From contig JAPUER010000060.1 in the NCBI GenBank assembly GCA_027492485.1, positions 62,001 to 126,000 on the forward strand: a stretch of DNA of 64,000 nucleotides. The letters run 5' to 3'. Shown in pieces: positions 9,153 through 17,641 of the stretch (positions within the stretch are counted from its first letter, which is position 1; the number at the start of each line of letters is the position of its first letter). A program made the position numbers and the translations under genes. The notes under the pieces were generated by a model. That model did no database searches. It had not been told where the DNA came from and saw only the letters and a list, made by a program, of their open reading frames with translations. This stretch comes from Betaproteobacteria bacterium. GTDB lineage: Bacteria; Pseudomonadota; Gammaproteobacteria; Burkholderiales; Casimicrobiaceae.

Positions 9153-9539
9153 TCAATGCGCGGCAGCGGTACGGTCGCGGCGGATGCTGCGCACGACAAA
9201 CCACACGGCCAGGCCGAACAGGATCAGCGGTAACGCAGTGAATGTCGCGGCGATGCCCAGGGCGACAGAGGTCACGGCGAGCGCAAGGAGCGTGGCGAAA
9301 ACTGCGATCAGGATGGCCAGCGTGATGGCCGCCCAGGCGATGCCGAATTCCAGTGTCCCGGCGGAGAAGATGTTGCCGAGCTCGATGGCGTGATGGCCGA
9401 ACTGCACCCGGGCGCCATGCGCCGACGGCCACAGTTGTGCTGCGACCAGCGCGCCGAAGGCGAGCACGGCCGCCAGCGCCGCGAGAATGACCATCGTCCA
9501 CAGCGAAATGCGCAGCGCGGAACGGATGCCTGGTTTCAT
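9153..9539 (-). CDS. Small hypothetical inner-membrane protein
   Basis: About 128 residues from the ATG at 9539 (MKPGIRSAL), which is preceded by AGGGGG. The open frame extends 49 codons further upstream, but that part lacks an equally good ribosome site. It holds an N-terminal hydrophobic helix (about 11-35), a short polar loop with HHAIELGN, and a long C-terminal hydrophobic stretch (about 62-115) ending in a basic RSIRRDR tail. Three membrane segments are likely. It is convergent with the sensor kinase, with only 16 bases between stops. Not recognised. Confidence 0.7.
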   Translation of the reverse strand: MKPGIRSALRISLWTMVILAALAAVLAFGALVAAQLWPSAHGARVQFGHHAIELGNIFSAGTLEFGIAWAAITLAILIAVFATLLALAVTSVALGIAATFTALPLILFGLAVWFVVRSIRRDRTAAAH

Positions 9540-9795
9540 TGAAACCCCCTCAAATGACGATGCGTCGATTGTTCGCCTCGGCGCGGCTACCGGATAGCAG
9601 CAGGCGATTGTTCGCGGGCAATACGGACGAAACGCGGGGAAGAGGGCTCGCAGGCTTCGCCGGCGGCTGTCAACCGGTCGCGACAAATGCCGTTAGTTCG
9701 GCTACATTGCCGGCGACGCCAGACATCGTCGACAACGCCGCGCTGCGGTGTTCAACTGGACATTCATCGTTACCAACCCCGAGAGGAGTCACCGA

Positions 9796-10122
9796 ATGAA
9801 ACGCATCATGACCGCCATGCTGGCCGCCGCCGTGCTGGCGAGCCCGCTCTACGCGCTCGACGACAAGCAGGCCAAGAAGGATGTCGCCGCCGCGACCAAG
9901 GCGCCGGAGAAGGCCCCTGCGCTGATGGACATCAATTCCGCGACCGCCAAGCAACTGGCCACGCTCGACGGCATTGGCGATGCCCGTTCGGCCGCCATCG
10001 TGAAGGGCCGCCCGTACAAGGGCAAGGACGAACTGGTCGAAAAGAAGATCATCCCGCAGGACGTCTACGACAAGATCAAGGACAAGATCATCGCCAAGCA
10101 GGGCCCCGAGAAGAAGAAATAG
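9796..10122 (+). CDS. ComEA-like helix-hairpin-helix secreted protein
   Basis: A 108-residue protein with an N-terminal signal peptide (MKRIMTAMLAAAVLAS, cleavage near LYA) and a C-terminal helix-hairpin-helix pair: DINSATAKQLATLDGIG then ARSAAIVKGRPYKGKDELVEKKIIP. This matches the small periplasmic ComEA family, which binds DNA non-specifically and in competent bacteria pulls DNA through the outer membrane. The start is set by GAGAGGAG eight bases before the ATG; an upstream in-frame ATG at 9748 lacks one. The very Lys-rich tail ends in EKKK. An intrinsic terminator follows. Confidence 0.87.
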   Translation: MKRIMTAMLAAAVLASPLYALDDKQAKKDVAAATKAPEKAPALMDINSATAKQLATLDGIGDARSAAIVKGRPYKGKDELVEKKIIPQDVYDKIKDKIIAKQGPEKKK

Positions 10123-10183
10123 TCCCCTGTTGTGCGACCACCTTCGGCCTGTCATGGCCGGCGGTGCAAGGCAGCAACGCAGA

Positions 10184-10212
10184 AACGCCCGGCCCGTCCG
10201 GGCGTTTTTTTT
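10184..10212 (+). terminator. Intrinsic terminator of the ComEA-like gene
   Basis: A perfect 9-bp stem AACGCCCGG / CCGGGCGTT with a 5-base loop, running directly into eight T residues. It sits 62 bases after the stop codon of the ComEA-like gene. Confidence 0.93.
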
Positions 10213-10306
10213 GCCCACCGTAAAGCCCACAAAAAGGCCGGCGACCAAAGTCACAAATCTTTACGTTGCAGAAATAGCCGCTTGACGACCGCCATCTACA
10301 GTTCAT

Positions 10307-10382
10307 GGGTGGCTGCCGACGCCTACCCCCGACGTCGCAGCCACCCGGCGCCGCCCCCGAAATGACCTCTGTGCGGCGCCGG
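10307..10382 (+). promoter_or_regulatory. Two adjacent hairpins upstream of the 82-residue secreted protein
   Basis: Hairpin 1 has perfect 10-bp arms GGGTGGCTGC (10307-10316) and GCAGCCACCC (10337-10346). Hairpin 2 has perfect 9-bp arms CCGGCGCCG (10345-10353) and CGGCGCCGG (10374-10382). They end 33 bases before the start codon. TTGACG lies at 10282, so the hairpins may be in the transcribed leader. No U-tract follows either, so they are not simple terminators. Confidence 0.6.
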
Positions 10383-10415
10383 TTCCTCCTCAACGAAGAA
10401 TGAAGGAAGCAACCG

Positions 10416-10664
10416 ATGAAGATTGTCAATTTCGCCACCATTACCGTTGCCGGCGCCGCCATCGCCTGGAGCATTGCCGTCGTCGCCGCCGACTCCAGTT
10501 CAGCGCCGCGTCCCGGCCACCGGATGGGCCCGCCGCCGGAAGCGTTCACCGCTTGTGACGGCAAGGCGGTCGGCGATGCCGTCAGCATCACGCTGCCGGA
10601 TGGGCGCACGATGAGCGGCACCTGCCAGCTCATGTTCCGCCCCGACGCGCCGCCGGCACAATAA
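10416..10664 (+). CDS. Small secreted hypothetical protein
   Basis: 82 residues with a hydrophobic N-terminal signal (about 5-24, cleaved after VVAA). The mature part is Pro/Gly-rich with GHRMGPPPEAF, two cysteines (ACDGKAVGD and SGTCQLM) and a predicted beta stretch AVSITLPDGRTM. The two Cys could form a disulfide in the periplasm. AGGAAG precedes the ATG at good spacing. Not recognised; composition and signal peptide support a real gene. It follows two strong hairpins. Confidence 0.7.
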   Translation: MKIVNFATITVAGAAIAWSIAVVAADSSSAPRPGHRMGPPPEAFTACDGKAVGDAVSITLPDGRTMSGTCQLMFRPDAPPAQ

Positions 10665-11007
10665 CGGCCCGTGAGCGGTGCCGGGACAGGCATCGCCGGT
10701 GCATTGGCTTTTTGGTGAAACGCCCTGTGGCATTGGGCTCAGAGTGAGAAAAGTCGATAAGTCGACTTGAGGCCATATCGAGCTATTAGCCCTTATTCGG
10801 TGCGATTCTACGCGGTAAGTTGTATCCGCCAGCAACGGCATTTCGACCTGACTGCGCGGGTTGCAATTCGTCCGCCCTTTGCCGTGCCATGCTGCGTCGT
10901 GACGGTTATACTTAGAAGGCTAAGTAAAAGGGCAGTTCGTCACCGTCAACGCGGGATCGGCCCGATCCCGCCAGAGCGTGCGCCTGCCCCCGGTAGGAGT
11001 GCACCAT
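10665..11007. other. 343-base non-coding gap with several palindromes
   Basis: No credible gene is seen here. It holds an AAGTCGACTT palindrome at 10759-10768 preceded by a direct half-repeat AAGTCGAT at 10751. It also holds the stem TACTTAG-AAGG-CTAAGTA at 10909-10926 overlapping a TATACT hexamer (10907-10912), and a perfect 21-base palindrome (GCGGGATCGG, C, CCGATCCCGC) at 10951-10971. The last two are close upstream of the AraC-type gene. Confidence 0.75.
10909..10971 (+). promoter_or_regulatory. Candidate operators of the AraC-family gene
   Basis: TACTTAG / CTAAGTA arms with a 4-base centre (10909-10926) overlap a consensus-like -10 hexamer TATACT (10907-10912). A perfect palindrome with 10-bp arms (10951-10971) lies 36 bases before the likely start codon. 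The layout fits repression or autoregulation. Confidence 0.5.
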
Positions 11008-11928
11008 TTGAACGAACTCAGCAGTCTGGGCGTTGCGCCGCGCGATCGCGCCGCGTGGTGGGCAGAGCGCGTTCGCGACGAATTCGGCACCAGCCAGCAG
11101 ATCGACGTGACCGAAGGCGCGGAATTCCGCATCCGTCTGCGCAGCACGCAGGTCAGCGCGCTGCGTGCGGTGCATGTGGCGGGCAGCGCGCATCGTTCGC
11201 GCGGCGAGGCGGCGGCGGCCGATCACGTGCGCATCCGTCTGCAGGAGGCTGGCAGCGCGCGCTTCGAGGTGGGCAGCCGCAGTGCCGAGGTGAGCAGCGG
11301 TTCGCTGATGGTGGTGCCGCCGCACGGGCGCAACGATTTTCAGTTCGCCTCCGACTACGAACAGGTGTCGGTCTCCATTCCCGCCGCGATGCTCAGCGAG
11401 GTTTGCCGCAACTGGTCCGGCGCGGTCATGCAGCCGATCGCCACCGACACCGGCGCCGCCGCCTTGCTCGCCGCGCACATGCGGACGCTGGAACGGGTGG
11501 CGCCCAGTCTCGGCGCCGAGGGTGCCGCGATGGCCGACGTCACCGTCAACTTGGTGGCGGCAACGCTGCGCGCCGCGCGCGGCACCTGCGAACTTGAAAG
11601 CGCCAGTCTGCGCAGCCTGCACCGCGAACGGGCGCGCAACTACGTGCGACTGCATCTGCGCAATCCCGATCTTTGCCCGGCGCAGGTGGCCGCCGGCATT
11701 GGCGTCTCGGTGCGCTATCTGCATCTGATTTTTTCCGACGAGGGCGATACGCTGATGCGCTGGACCATGCAGCAACGCATGGAACGCTGTCGCGAGGCGC
11801 TTGTTGCTTTTCCGCAACGAAAAATTTCCGACATCGCGCTTGAATTCGGCTTCTCCGATCACGCCCATTTCACCCGGTTGTTCCGTCGCACCTTCGGCAT
11901 GAGTCCGAGCGACGCCCGCGTGTCGTAA
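11008..11928 (+). CDS. AraC-family transcriptional regulator
   Basis: About 306 residues. The N-terminal half (about 30-180) resembles the AraC ligand-binding-like domain found in catabolic regulators. The C-terminal 100 residues carry two helix-turn-helix units, including ISDIALEFGFSDHAHFTR and the closing FGMSPSDARV. TTG at 11008 is preferred as start because AGGAG lies eight bases upstream; an in-frame GTG at 10978 would add ten residues. It precedes the electron-transfer operon on the same strand with a 198-base gap, so it is a candidate regulator of that operon. The inducer is unknown. Confidence 0.87.
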   Translation: MNELSSLGVAPRDRAAWWAERVRDEFGTSQQIDVTEGAEFRIRLRSTQVSALRAVHVAGSAHRSRGEAAAADHVRIRLQEAGSARFEVGSRSAEVSSGSLMVVPPHGRNDFQFASDYEQVSVSIPAAMLSEVCRNWSGAVMQPIATDTGAAALLAAHMRTLERVAPSLGAEGAAMADVTVNLVAATLRAARGTCELESASLRSLHRERARNYVRLHLRNPDLCPAQVAAGIGVSVRYLHLIFSDEGDTLMRWTMQQRMERCREALVAFPQRKISDIALEFGFSDHAHFTRLFRRTFGMSPSDARVS

Positions 11929-11984
11929 CGCTTTCCGCGGGTTCCACCGCAGTTCGTTGGTCGCCGGTTCGTTGCCCGTGCAGT

Positions 11985-11994
11985 GTTCATGAAC
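11985..11994. promoter_or_regulatory. Palindrome in the promoter region of the cytochrome operon
   Basis: GTTCATGAAC is a perfect 10-bp palindrome 133-142 bases before the decaheme cytochrome start. Downstream, TCAAATCCC occurs twice (near 12011 and 12046). Together they are candidate control sites for the mtr-like operon. Confidence 0.4.
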
Positions 11995-12126
11995 GGCGTG
12001 CGCTGAAAGTCAAATCCCCGCTGCGCTTGGGGACAAGACGGATCAAATCCCGCTCAGTAGACTGCTTTGCAGCATCGAACGTTGGCCGCCCGGGCCGACG
12101 GATCGAACGCGAGCAAGGGGAGTGCA

Positions 12127-13140
12127 ATGATGAGCAGGGAATCGAGCGGACGCGCCGGCGCTGCGTGCGGTTGGCGTGCGAGCTGCGTGGCGTCGCTGAT
12201 GCAGTGGCTGCTGGTGGCGATCGTCAGCGTGGCCGGGGTCGCCTGGGCGCAGACCGGGGCGCAGGGCAGTTCGCCGCAGGACGCCGCCACCTACATCGGC
12301 GAAAAAGCCTGTATCGGCTGCCACGGCAGCGAGGCCACGCACTTCGGCGAGACCGTGCACGCCAAGGCGTTCCGCAACAACCCGAAGAGCGAGGCGCAAA
12401 AGCAGGTCTGCGAGGCCTGTCACGGCCCCGGCTCGCTGCACGCCAAAAAGTCGGCCGACAAATCGTTGATCATCGGCTTCACCCGCGGCTGGGGGACGCC
12501 GGTCGAGCGGCAGACCGCGCAGTGCCTCGGCTGCCACCAGGGCGGCAACCGCCTGCACTGGCCCGGCTCGGTGCACGCGGGCAACCAGTTGAGCTGCTCC
12601 GATTGCCACAACCCGATGGAGAAGGTGTCGGGCAATGCGTTGCTGCAGAAACCGACCATCAATCAGGTCTGCATGACCTGCCACCAGCAACAGCGCGCCG
12701 AATTCCACAAGCGCTCGCACATGCCGGTGCCCGAGGGCAAGATGAGCTGCGTGGATTGCCACAACCCGCACGGCAGCGTGACCAAACCGTTGCTCAAGGC
12801 CGATAGTGTCAATACGCTGTGCTACTCCTGCCACGCCGAGAAGCGCGGCCCGCTGCTCTGGGAACACGCTCCGGTGCGCGAAAACTGCCTCAATTGCCAC
12901 GCGCCGCACGGCTCCAATCACGACAAACTGCTGGTGTCGTCGCGCCCCGCGCTATGTCAGCAATGCCATAGCCCGTCTGTCGGCCATCCCGGACAGTTCT
13001 ACACCGCCGGGGCTACCGCGGCGGCGGCGCAGGTCGGTGGGCAGGCGGCGGGGCAACGCGTGATCGGTCGCTCCTGCCAGAACTGCCACTCGCAGGTTCA
13101 CGGCAGCAATCATCCTGCCGGTTCCCGGTATCAACGTTGA
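12127..13140 (+). CDS. MtrA/DmsE-family decaheme c-type cytochrome
   Basis: Periplasmic electron carrier that plugs into an MtrB-type porin to pass electrons across the outer membrane. Ten CXXCH haem sites are visible in order: CIGCH, CEACH, CLGCH, CSDCH, CMTCH, CVDCH, CYSCH, CLNCH, CQQCH, CQNCH. A long signal peptide (hydrophobic LMQWLLVAIVSVAGVAWA, cleaved near AWA-Q) precedes the mature part. Two adjacent ATGs (12127, 12130) follow GGGGAG; the open frame reaches back to 12067 without a better site. The porin gene starts 15 bases downstream. Homologues serve Fe(III)/DMSO reduction or Fe(II) oxidation (MtrA, MtoA, PioA); direction is not decidable here. Confidence 0.95.
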   Translation: MMSRESSGRAGAACGWRASCVASLMQWLLVAIVSVAGVAWAQTGAQGSSPQDAATYIGEKACIGCHGSEATHFGETVHAKAFRNNPKSEAQKQVCEACHGPGSLHAKKSADKSLIIGFTRGWGTPVERQTAQCLGCHQGGNRLHWPGSVHAGNQLSCSDCHNPMEKVSGNALLQKPTINQVCMTCHQQQRAEFHKRSHMPVPEGKMSCVDCHNPHGSVTKPLLKADSVNTLCYSCHAEKRGPLLWEHAPVRENCLNCHAPHGSNHDKLLVSSRPALCQQCHSPSVGHPGQFYTAGATAAAAQVGGQAAGQRVIGRSCQNCHSQVHGSNHPAGSRYQR

Positions 13141-13155
13141 GCAGGGGGAGCGATC

Positions 13156-15978
13156 ATGAAACAGTCTCATAGTGTTCGCCCGGCTACCGTCAGCGCCGGC
13201 GCACGGTCACGTCACCTGCCCGACGGCCTGCGCCCCACTGCGGTCGCCTGGGGCGTCTCGCTCGCGTTGCTGGCGCTGGCCGCGCCGGCGCAGGCCGATT
13301 CCGGTAACGGCGCCGACACCGCGCTGGGCAATTCGATCAGCCCTGCCGGCGTCAGCAGCATGCCGCGGACCAAAGACCGCGAGGAGGGCGAGACGCCCGA
13401 AACCTATCGCACGCCGACCGGGATGCGCGTCGAAGGCCCCAATGTGGTGCGCGAAGGTACGCGCACGGCATCGGGCTGGGTCTACACCGGCAGCATCGAA
13501 GCCGGCGGGCTCGCCGTGCACGGCGAGAAAAACGCCGCGCTGTTCAAGACCTACCGCGATCTGAAAAGCGGGCCTTACGTCAGTGCCTTCGGCGTCGAAC
13601 TGGAAAAGCCCGCCACCGCGCAGTTCTTTGAACTCTTCGGCGGCGGCGTCGGCCGCGACGACCAGTTCTACGGCGTGCAGTTTGGGCGCTACAACGACTG
13701 GCGCGTCAAGCTGTTCTACAGCGAAACACCGCACGTTTTCACCACCACCTACCGCAATATCTATAACGGCACCGGCAGCGCCAATCTCACGCTCGCCACG
13801 CTGGCACCGGGCGGCACCACCAGCGCGGTGGTCACCAATGCCAACATCGCGGCCGCGGTCCTCGGCACGCCGTATTCCGAGTTGAGCGTCATCCGCAAGA
13901 AGGGTGGCGTGCGCGCCGACCTGAGTCTCACCGAGCAGTGGAAGGTATTCGCCGCCTACAGCAACGAAAAGCGCGAAGGCGCGCGCCCGTTCGGCTTCGT
14001 GACCGGCGGCGGCGGCGGTACCGGCGGCGTCGAGATTCCCGAATCGGTGAACTACGACACGCACGATTTTCTTGCCGGCGCCAGCTTCAACGATGCACGG
14101 CAAAGCTTCAACCTGCAGGCCTCGGCCTCGCTGTTCCGCAACAATGTGGGCACTATGACCGTGCAGAACCCGTTGTTCCTGGCCGCAGCGAACGGGCTCA
14201 GCAGTTTCCCGACGGCCCGCTACGACCTCTACCCGAACAACGATTACTACAACGTGAAGGGCGAGTACGCCCGCGCCTTCCCCGAGTTCATGAAGTCGCG
14301 CATCACGGCGGTGGCTTCGCTCGCCACGTCGCGGCAGAACGATTCGCTGATCCCCTACACCGCGATGCCGGGCGTCACCATCAATGGCGTCGCCGGTGGC
14401 GGTTGGGACACCGTCGCCTCGTTGAGCAAGACCTCGGCCGACGCCCGCATCGACACCCGATTGTTCGACTTCGGCTGGGCGTTCAAGCCGCTTGATGCGC
14501 TCGACATGCGGGTCAAGGCCCGCCATTACGAGACCATCAACAGCACCGAGTTCTGGGTGTGCAACCCGCTGACCGGGCAATGGGGCCGCGTCATCAACGA
14601 CGGCAGCGGCAGCGCGGTGGCAGGCGCCAACACAACGGCGGGCGTCAATCCCACCGGCACGCTGGTGACGGCCTACGATGGCAAGCGCTGCGATCTTGAC
14701 GCCGTGCGCGCGCTCAACCTGGTGCCGAGCGCCGGCAATCTGGCGATTCGCAATATTCCGTTCGCCCACAAGCAGACCAATTTGTCGGTGTCGGGGGACT
14801 ACCAGCTTGCCCGTGGCCAGTCGCTGGCCTTCAATTACGACAACGAGACCATCGACCGCGACCATCGCGAACGCGCGCAGACCTGGGAAGACCGACTGAA
14901 GCTGAGCTACGTCAACCGTAGCCTCGCCGACGGCACCTTGCGGCTTTCGGCGGAAGGCGCCCGGCGGCGCGGCAGCGCCTACATGTCGGACCCGTACGAC
15001 GAGTTCTACAGCGCCGCCCTCGGTCCGGCGCCGACGGCGAGCGGCGTCAACGTCACGTCGTGGATCCACATCAACGACCTGCACCGCAAGTTCGATCTCG
15101 CCGATCGCGACCAGTTCACGCTGAACGCGAAGTTCAACTACGCGATCACCCCTGAGGTCGATCTTGCCGTCACCGGGCAGGTGCGCGACGCCAATTTCCC
15201 GAACTCCGACTACGGTCGCAGCGGCACGCAGGCGCAGCGCAACGTGAACGTCGACTTGAACTGGCAGATCATGCCGACGCTGAATGTCTACGGCTACGTG
15301 TCGCATATTCGCGACACGATGAACCAGCGCGGCATCCAGCAGAACGCCTGCGTCATCGGCACCACGTATTACTTCTTCAGCGACGGCTCGATCGCCACGG
15401 CGGCGACCCGCACCGCGGCGCAGGTCGCCGCCGGCATCACGGTCGTGGGCTCCACCGCGGTCACCGGCAGCAACTGGGCGGACGTCTGCGGCACCGCGTC
15501 GGCCACCAGTCCGCTGTACCCCACCAGCCGCGCCTGGACGGTGACGCAAAAGGGCGAGAACACCTCGCTCGGACTCGGCGCCCGCTATGACTGGACGAAG
15601 GCGGTGTTCGACGGCAGCTACTCGTTTGCCAGAGGCCGCACCAGCTATCGCTATACCTACAACCCGGCAGCGCTCGGTCTGGTCACCAGCGGCGCGGCGA
15701 CGGCGGCGCAAACAACGACGCTGGGGCTGATCGGCGATGGCTTCGCGGACTCGACCTACCGCCAGCATGTGTTCAACCTCAACGTTGCCATCCCGATCAA
15801 CAAGCGGCTGGCGCTGCGCCTGCTTGGACGCCTGGAGATTGGCAAGATTTACGACTGGCATTATGACGGGCTGGCGCAGTATCCGGTGCCGTCAAACAAT
15901 CAGCAAACCTATCTCGACGCCGGTCCGCAGAACTACCGCGTCAGCTTTGTGGGGGCATTGTTGAAGTATGACTTTTAG
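13156..15978 (+). CDS. MtrB/PioB-family decaheme-associated outer membrane beta-barrel
   Basis: A 940-residue outer membrane porin that sheathes the decaheme cytochrome. A signal peptide (LALLALAAPAQA-D) is followed by a long alternating polar/aromatic sequence of beta-barrel type ending in aromatic Phe (LLKYDF), the usual outer membrane insertion signal. Repeated barrel turns include GRYNDWRVKLFYSETPHVF and LAFNYDNETIDRDHRERAQ. No N-terminal CXXC is seen, whereas Shewanella MtrB has one. GGGGGAG precedes the ATG. The last 11 bases overlap the next cytochrome gene. Confidence 0.93.
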   Translation: MKQSHSVRPATVSAGARSRHLPDGLRPTAVAWGVSLALLALAAPAQADSGNGADTALGNSISPAGVSSMPRTKDREEGETPETYRTPTGMRVEGPNVVREGTRTASGWVYTGSIEAGGLAVHGEKNAALFKTYRDLKSGPYVSAFGVELEKPATAQFFELFGGGVGRDDQFYGVQFGRYNDWRVKLFYSETPHVFTTTYRNIYNGTGSANLTLATLAPGGTTSAVVTNANIAAAVLGTPYSELSVIRKKGGVRADLSLTEQWKVFAAYSNEKREGARPFGFVTGGGGGTGGVEIPESVNYDTHDFLAGASFNDARQSFNLQASASLFRNNVGTMTVQNPLFLAAANGLSSFPTARYDLYPNNDYYNVKGEYARAFPEFMKSRITAVASLATSRQNDSLIPYTAMPGVTINGVAGGGWDTVASLSKTSADARIDTRLFDFGWAFKPLDALDMRVKARHYETINSTEFWVCNPLTGQWGRVINDGSGSAVAGANTTAGVNPTGTLVTAYDGKRCDLDAVRALNLVPSAGNLAIRNIPFAHKQTNLSVSGDYQLARGQSLAFNYDNETIDRDHRERAQTWEDRLKLSYVNRSLADGTLRLSAEGARRRGSAYMSDPYDEFYSAALGPAPTASGVNVTSWIHINDLHRKFDLADRDQFTLNAKFNYAITPEVDLAVTGQVRDANFPNSDYGRSGTQAQRNVNVDLNWQIMPTLNVYGYVSHIRDTMNQRGIQQNACVIGTTYYFFSDGSIATAATRTAAQVAAGITVVGSTAVTGSNWADVCGTASATSPLYPTSRAWTVTQKGENTSLGLGARYDWTKAVFDGSYSFARGRTSYRYTYNPAALGLVTSGAATAAQTTTLGLIGDGFADSTYRQHVFNLNVAIPINKRLALRLLGRLEIGKIYDWHYDGLAQYPVPSNNQQTYLDAGPQNYRVSFVGALLKYDF

Positions 15979-16591
15979 GCTGATTCCGCGCCGCGACTGG
16001 CGGGCTCTTCTGGCGGTCGGCACGGTCGCGTGCCTGCCGGTCGGGGTTGGCGTGGCGCAACCGGCGGCGCCCGAGGTTGCCAAGACCTTGTGCGTGGGCT
16101 GTCACGGTCCCGACGGCAATAGCGTCGCGCCGGCATTCCCGAAACTTGCCGGACAAAGTGCCGCCTACATCGAGAAACAGCTGGCCGACTATCTGGCCGG
16201 ACGTCGGCGCAACGACATCATGGCCGGCATCATGCCGCAGGTGAACAAGGCGGATTTCACGGCGCTCGGCGCGTTCTTCGCGGCGCAGGCGGTGCAGCCC
16301 GCGCCGGTCGAGAACGCCAAGCTGCTGCCGGCGGGCAAGAAGCTCTACGACGACGGCAACGTCGACAGCGGCGTGCCGGCCTGCGCCGGCTGCCACGGCG
16401 AGAAGGGCGAGGGCAATGAACGCTACCCCCGTCTGGCCGGGCAGTTTCCTGCATACACGTTGATCCAGATGCAGGAGTTCAAGGCCGGCAAGCGCAACAA
16501 TGACAAGGGCAAGGTGATGCGTGCCGTCGCCGAGCGCATGACCGAGGCCGAAATGCAAGCGGTGTCGGAGCACCTCGCGGCGCTCAAGTAG
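15968..16591 (+). CDS. Diheme c4-type cytochrome
   Basis: 207 residues with a signal peptide (LLAVGTVACLPVGVGVAQ) and two c-type domains, each starting with a haem site (CVGCH near 42, CAGCH near 139). Each has a following FPKLAGQ / YPRLAGQ segment and axial Met candidates (GIMPQ, VMRAVA). This is the c4-type architecture of periplasmic shuttles. Its ATG lies inside the porin gene (11-base overlap), so it belongs to the same operon and probably exchanges electrons between the MtrA-like cytochrome and the inner membrane. Confidence 0.92.
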   Translation: MTFRLIPRRDWRALLAVGTVACLPVGVGVAQPAAPEVAKTLCVGCHGPDGNSVAPAFPKLAGQSAAYIEKQLADYLAGRRRNDIMAGIMPQVNKADFTALGAFFAAQAVQPAPVENAKLLPAGKKLYDDGNVDSGVPACAGCHGEKGEGNERYPRLAGQFPAYTLIQMQEFKAGKRNNDKGKVMRAVAERMTEAEMQAVSEHLAALK

Positions 16592-16606
16592 CGGCGTGTC
16601 CCTCCA

Positions 16607-17338
16607 ATGATTGAGCCAGAAATGAACGTGTCGAATCGCCGTTTTCCCGTTGTCTCCCTGCTGACCGTCGCCGCACTCGCGGCGCTGACGTCCGCCACCG
16701 TCGCCGTTGCCGCCGACCCCGCTGCGGGCTACATCTGGAACGAGATGTACCCGGAAAAGCTGCAGGCGCTGCGTGCCCGCGGCGACGTCAAGCGCGGTGC
16801 CGTGGCCTTCGAGGTGTGCCAGGGCTGCCATCGCGCTGGGGCGCTGGGCCGCGTCGATGGCTCCTATCCACGTCTGGCCGGACAGCACGACACGGTGTTG
16901 ATCAAACAACTGACCGACGTGCGGGCGGGCATTCGCGAGAACCCGAAAATGCTGCCGTTTGCCGACAAAGACGCGCTCAAGGTCCAGGAAATCGCCGATA
17001 TCGCGGCCTATCTGCAATCGCTGCCGGTGCCGGCGGAGGCGGGTGTTGGTCCGGGTGACAAACTCGAACGCGGCGCCCAGCTCTATGCCCGAGACTGCCA
17101 GTCGTGCCACGGCGCGCGCGGCGAGGGCGACGCCGACCGCTTCTTCCCGCGGGTGTCCGGCCAGCACTTCAAGTATCTGTTCCGCGAAGCGATCAGCATT
17201 CGCGATGGCGGCCGGCGCAACGCCGATCCGCGCATGTTGAACGCGATCCGCGGCTACTCGAACGACGATCTGTCCGCCGTGGTCGATTACATGTCGCGCT
17301 TGCGCCCGGCGTCGGTGGCGGCCGCGCCGGCCCGCTGA
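16607..17338 (+). CDS. Diheme c-type cytochrome
   Basis: 243 residues (or 238 from the in-frame ATG at 16622). A signal peptide (LLTVAALAALTSATVAVA) leads to two cytochrome c domains with CQGCH and CQSCH, each followed by YPRLAGQ / FPRVSGQ. It resembles the preceding c4-type protein but has an N-terminal extension GYIWNEMYPEKLQAL before the first haem. Last gene of the electron-transfer operon. The predicted role is a second periplasmic electron shuttle; its redox partner is unknown. Confidence 0.9.
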   Translation: MIEPEMNVSNRRFPVVSLLTVAALAALTSATVAVAADPAAGYIWNEMYPEKLQALRARGDVKRGAVAFEVCQGCHRAGALGRVDGSYPRLAGQHDTVLIKQLTDVRAGIRENPKMLPFADKDALKVQEIADIAAYLQSLPVPAEAGVGPGDKLERGAQLYARDCQSCHGARGEGDADRFFPRVSGQHFKYLFREAISIRDGGRRNADPRMLNAIRGYSNDDLSAVVDYMSRLRPASVAAAPAR

Positions 17339-17641
17339 GCGAGCAGAGACGAACCGTTGACGCGGCCGGTTGGCGCGCGATTCATCTAGTGTGCGCCGTC
17401 GGGCGACTGCCGCCGTGGCTAGCGCCTAAAGCGGCGCTCGCCGATGCCTAAAATGCTGCATGGCGACAAATTCGCACGCACGCAACCATCGTTTCGACCG
17501 CATCGGTTCGGCAATTGGCTTTCCGCTGAAAGGCGCGATGAAGCGAGGCTTGAGGCGCGAAAATCCCGCAAGTCGACTACCGCGCAAATGGGGCATTCCA
17601 CGCCCGTTGTATAAGCGTTTTAACCAACAAGGTGTTACCGC
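17339..17641. other. 303-base gap between the cytochrome operon and cmk
   Basis: It contains a short hairpin AGCGCC-TAAAGC-GGCGCT near 17420-17437 without a T-run, the half-palindromic AAGTCGACTA (17570-17579), and a TATAAG hexamer at 17610-17615 that may be the cmk -10 element. A 61-codon open frame (17460-17645) overlaps the cmk start but shows no recognisable protein features. The aroA gene that usually precedes cmk is absent. Confidence 0.6.

Noticed and set aside
7531-9393. A 620-codon plus-strand frame overlapping the sensor kinase
   Set aside because: It is out of frame with the kinase, Arg/Gly-rich, and the kinase has all catalytic boxes.
13207-15861. An 884-codon frame antisense to the MtrB/PioB gene
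   Set aside because: The sense gene has a clear signal peptide, barrel pattern and ribosome site; the antisense frame is low-complexity Val/Arg/Gly.
17339-17641. A remnant of aroA upstream of cmk
   Set aside because: No EPSP synthase motif was seen in any frame.
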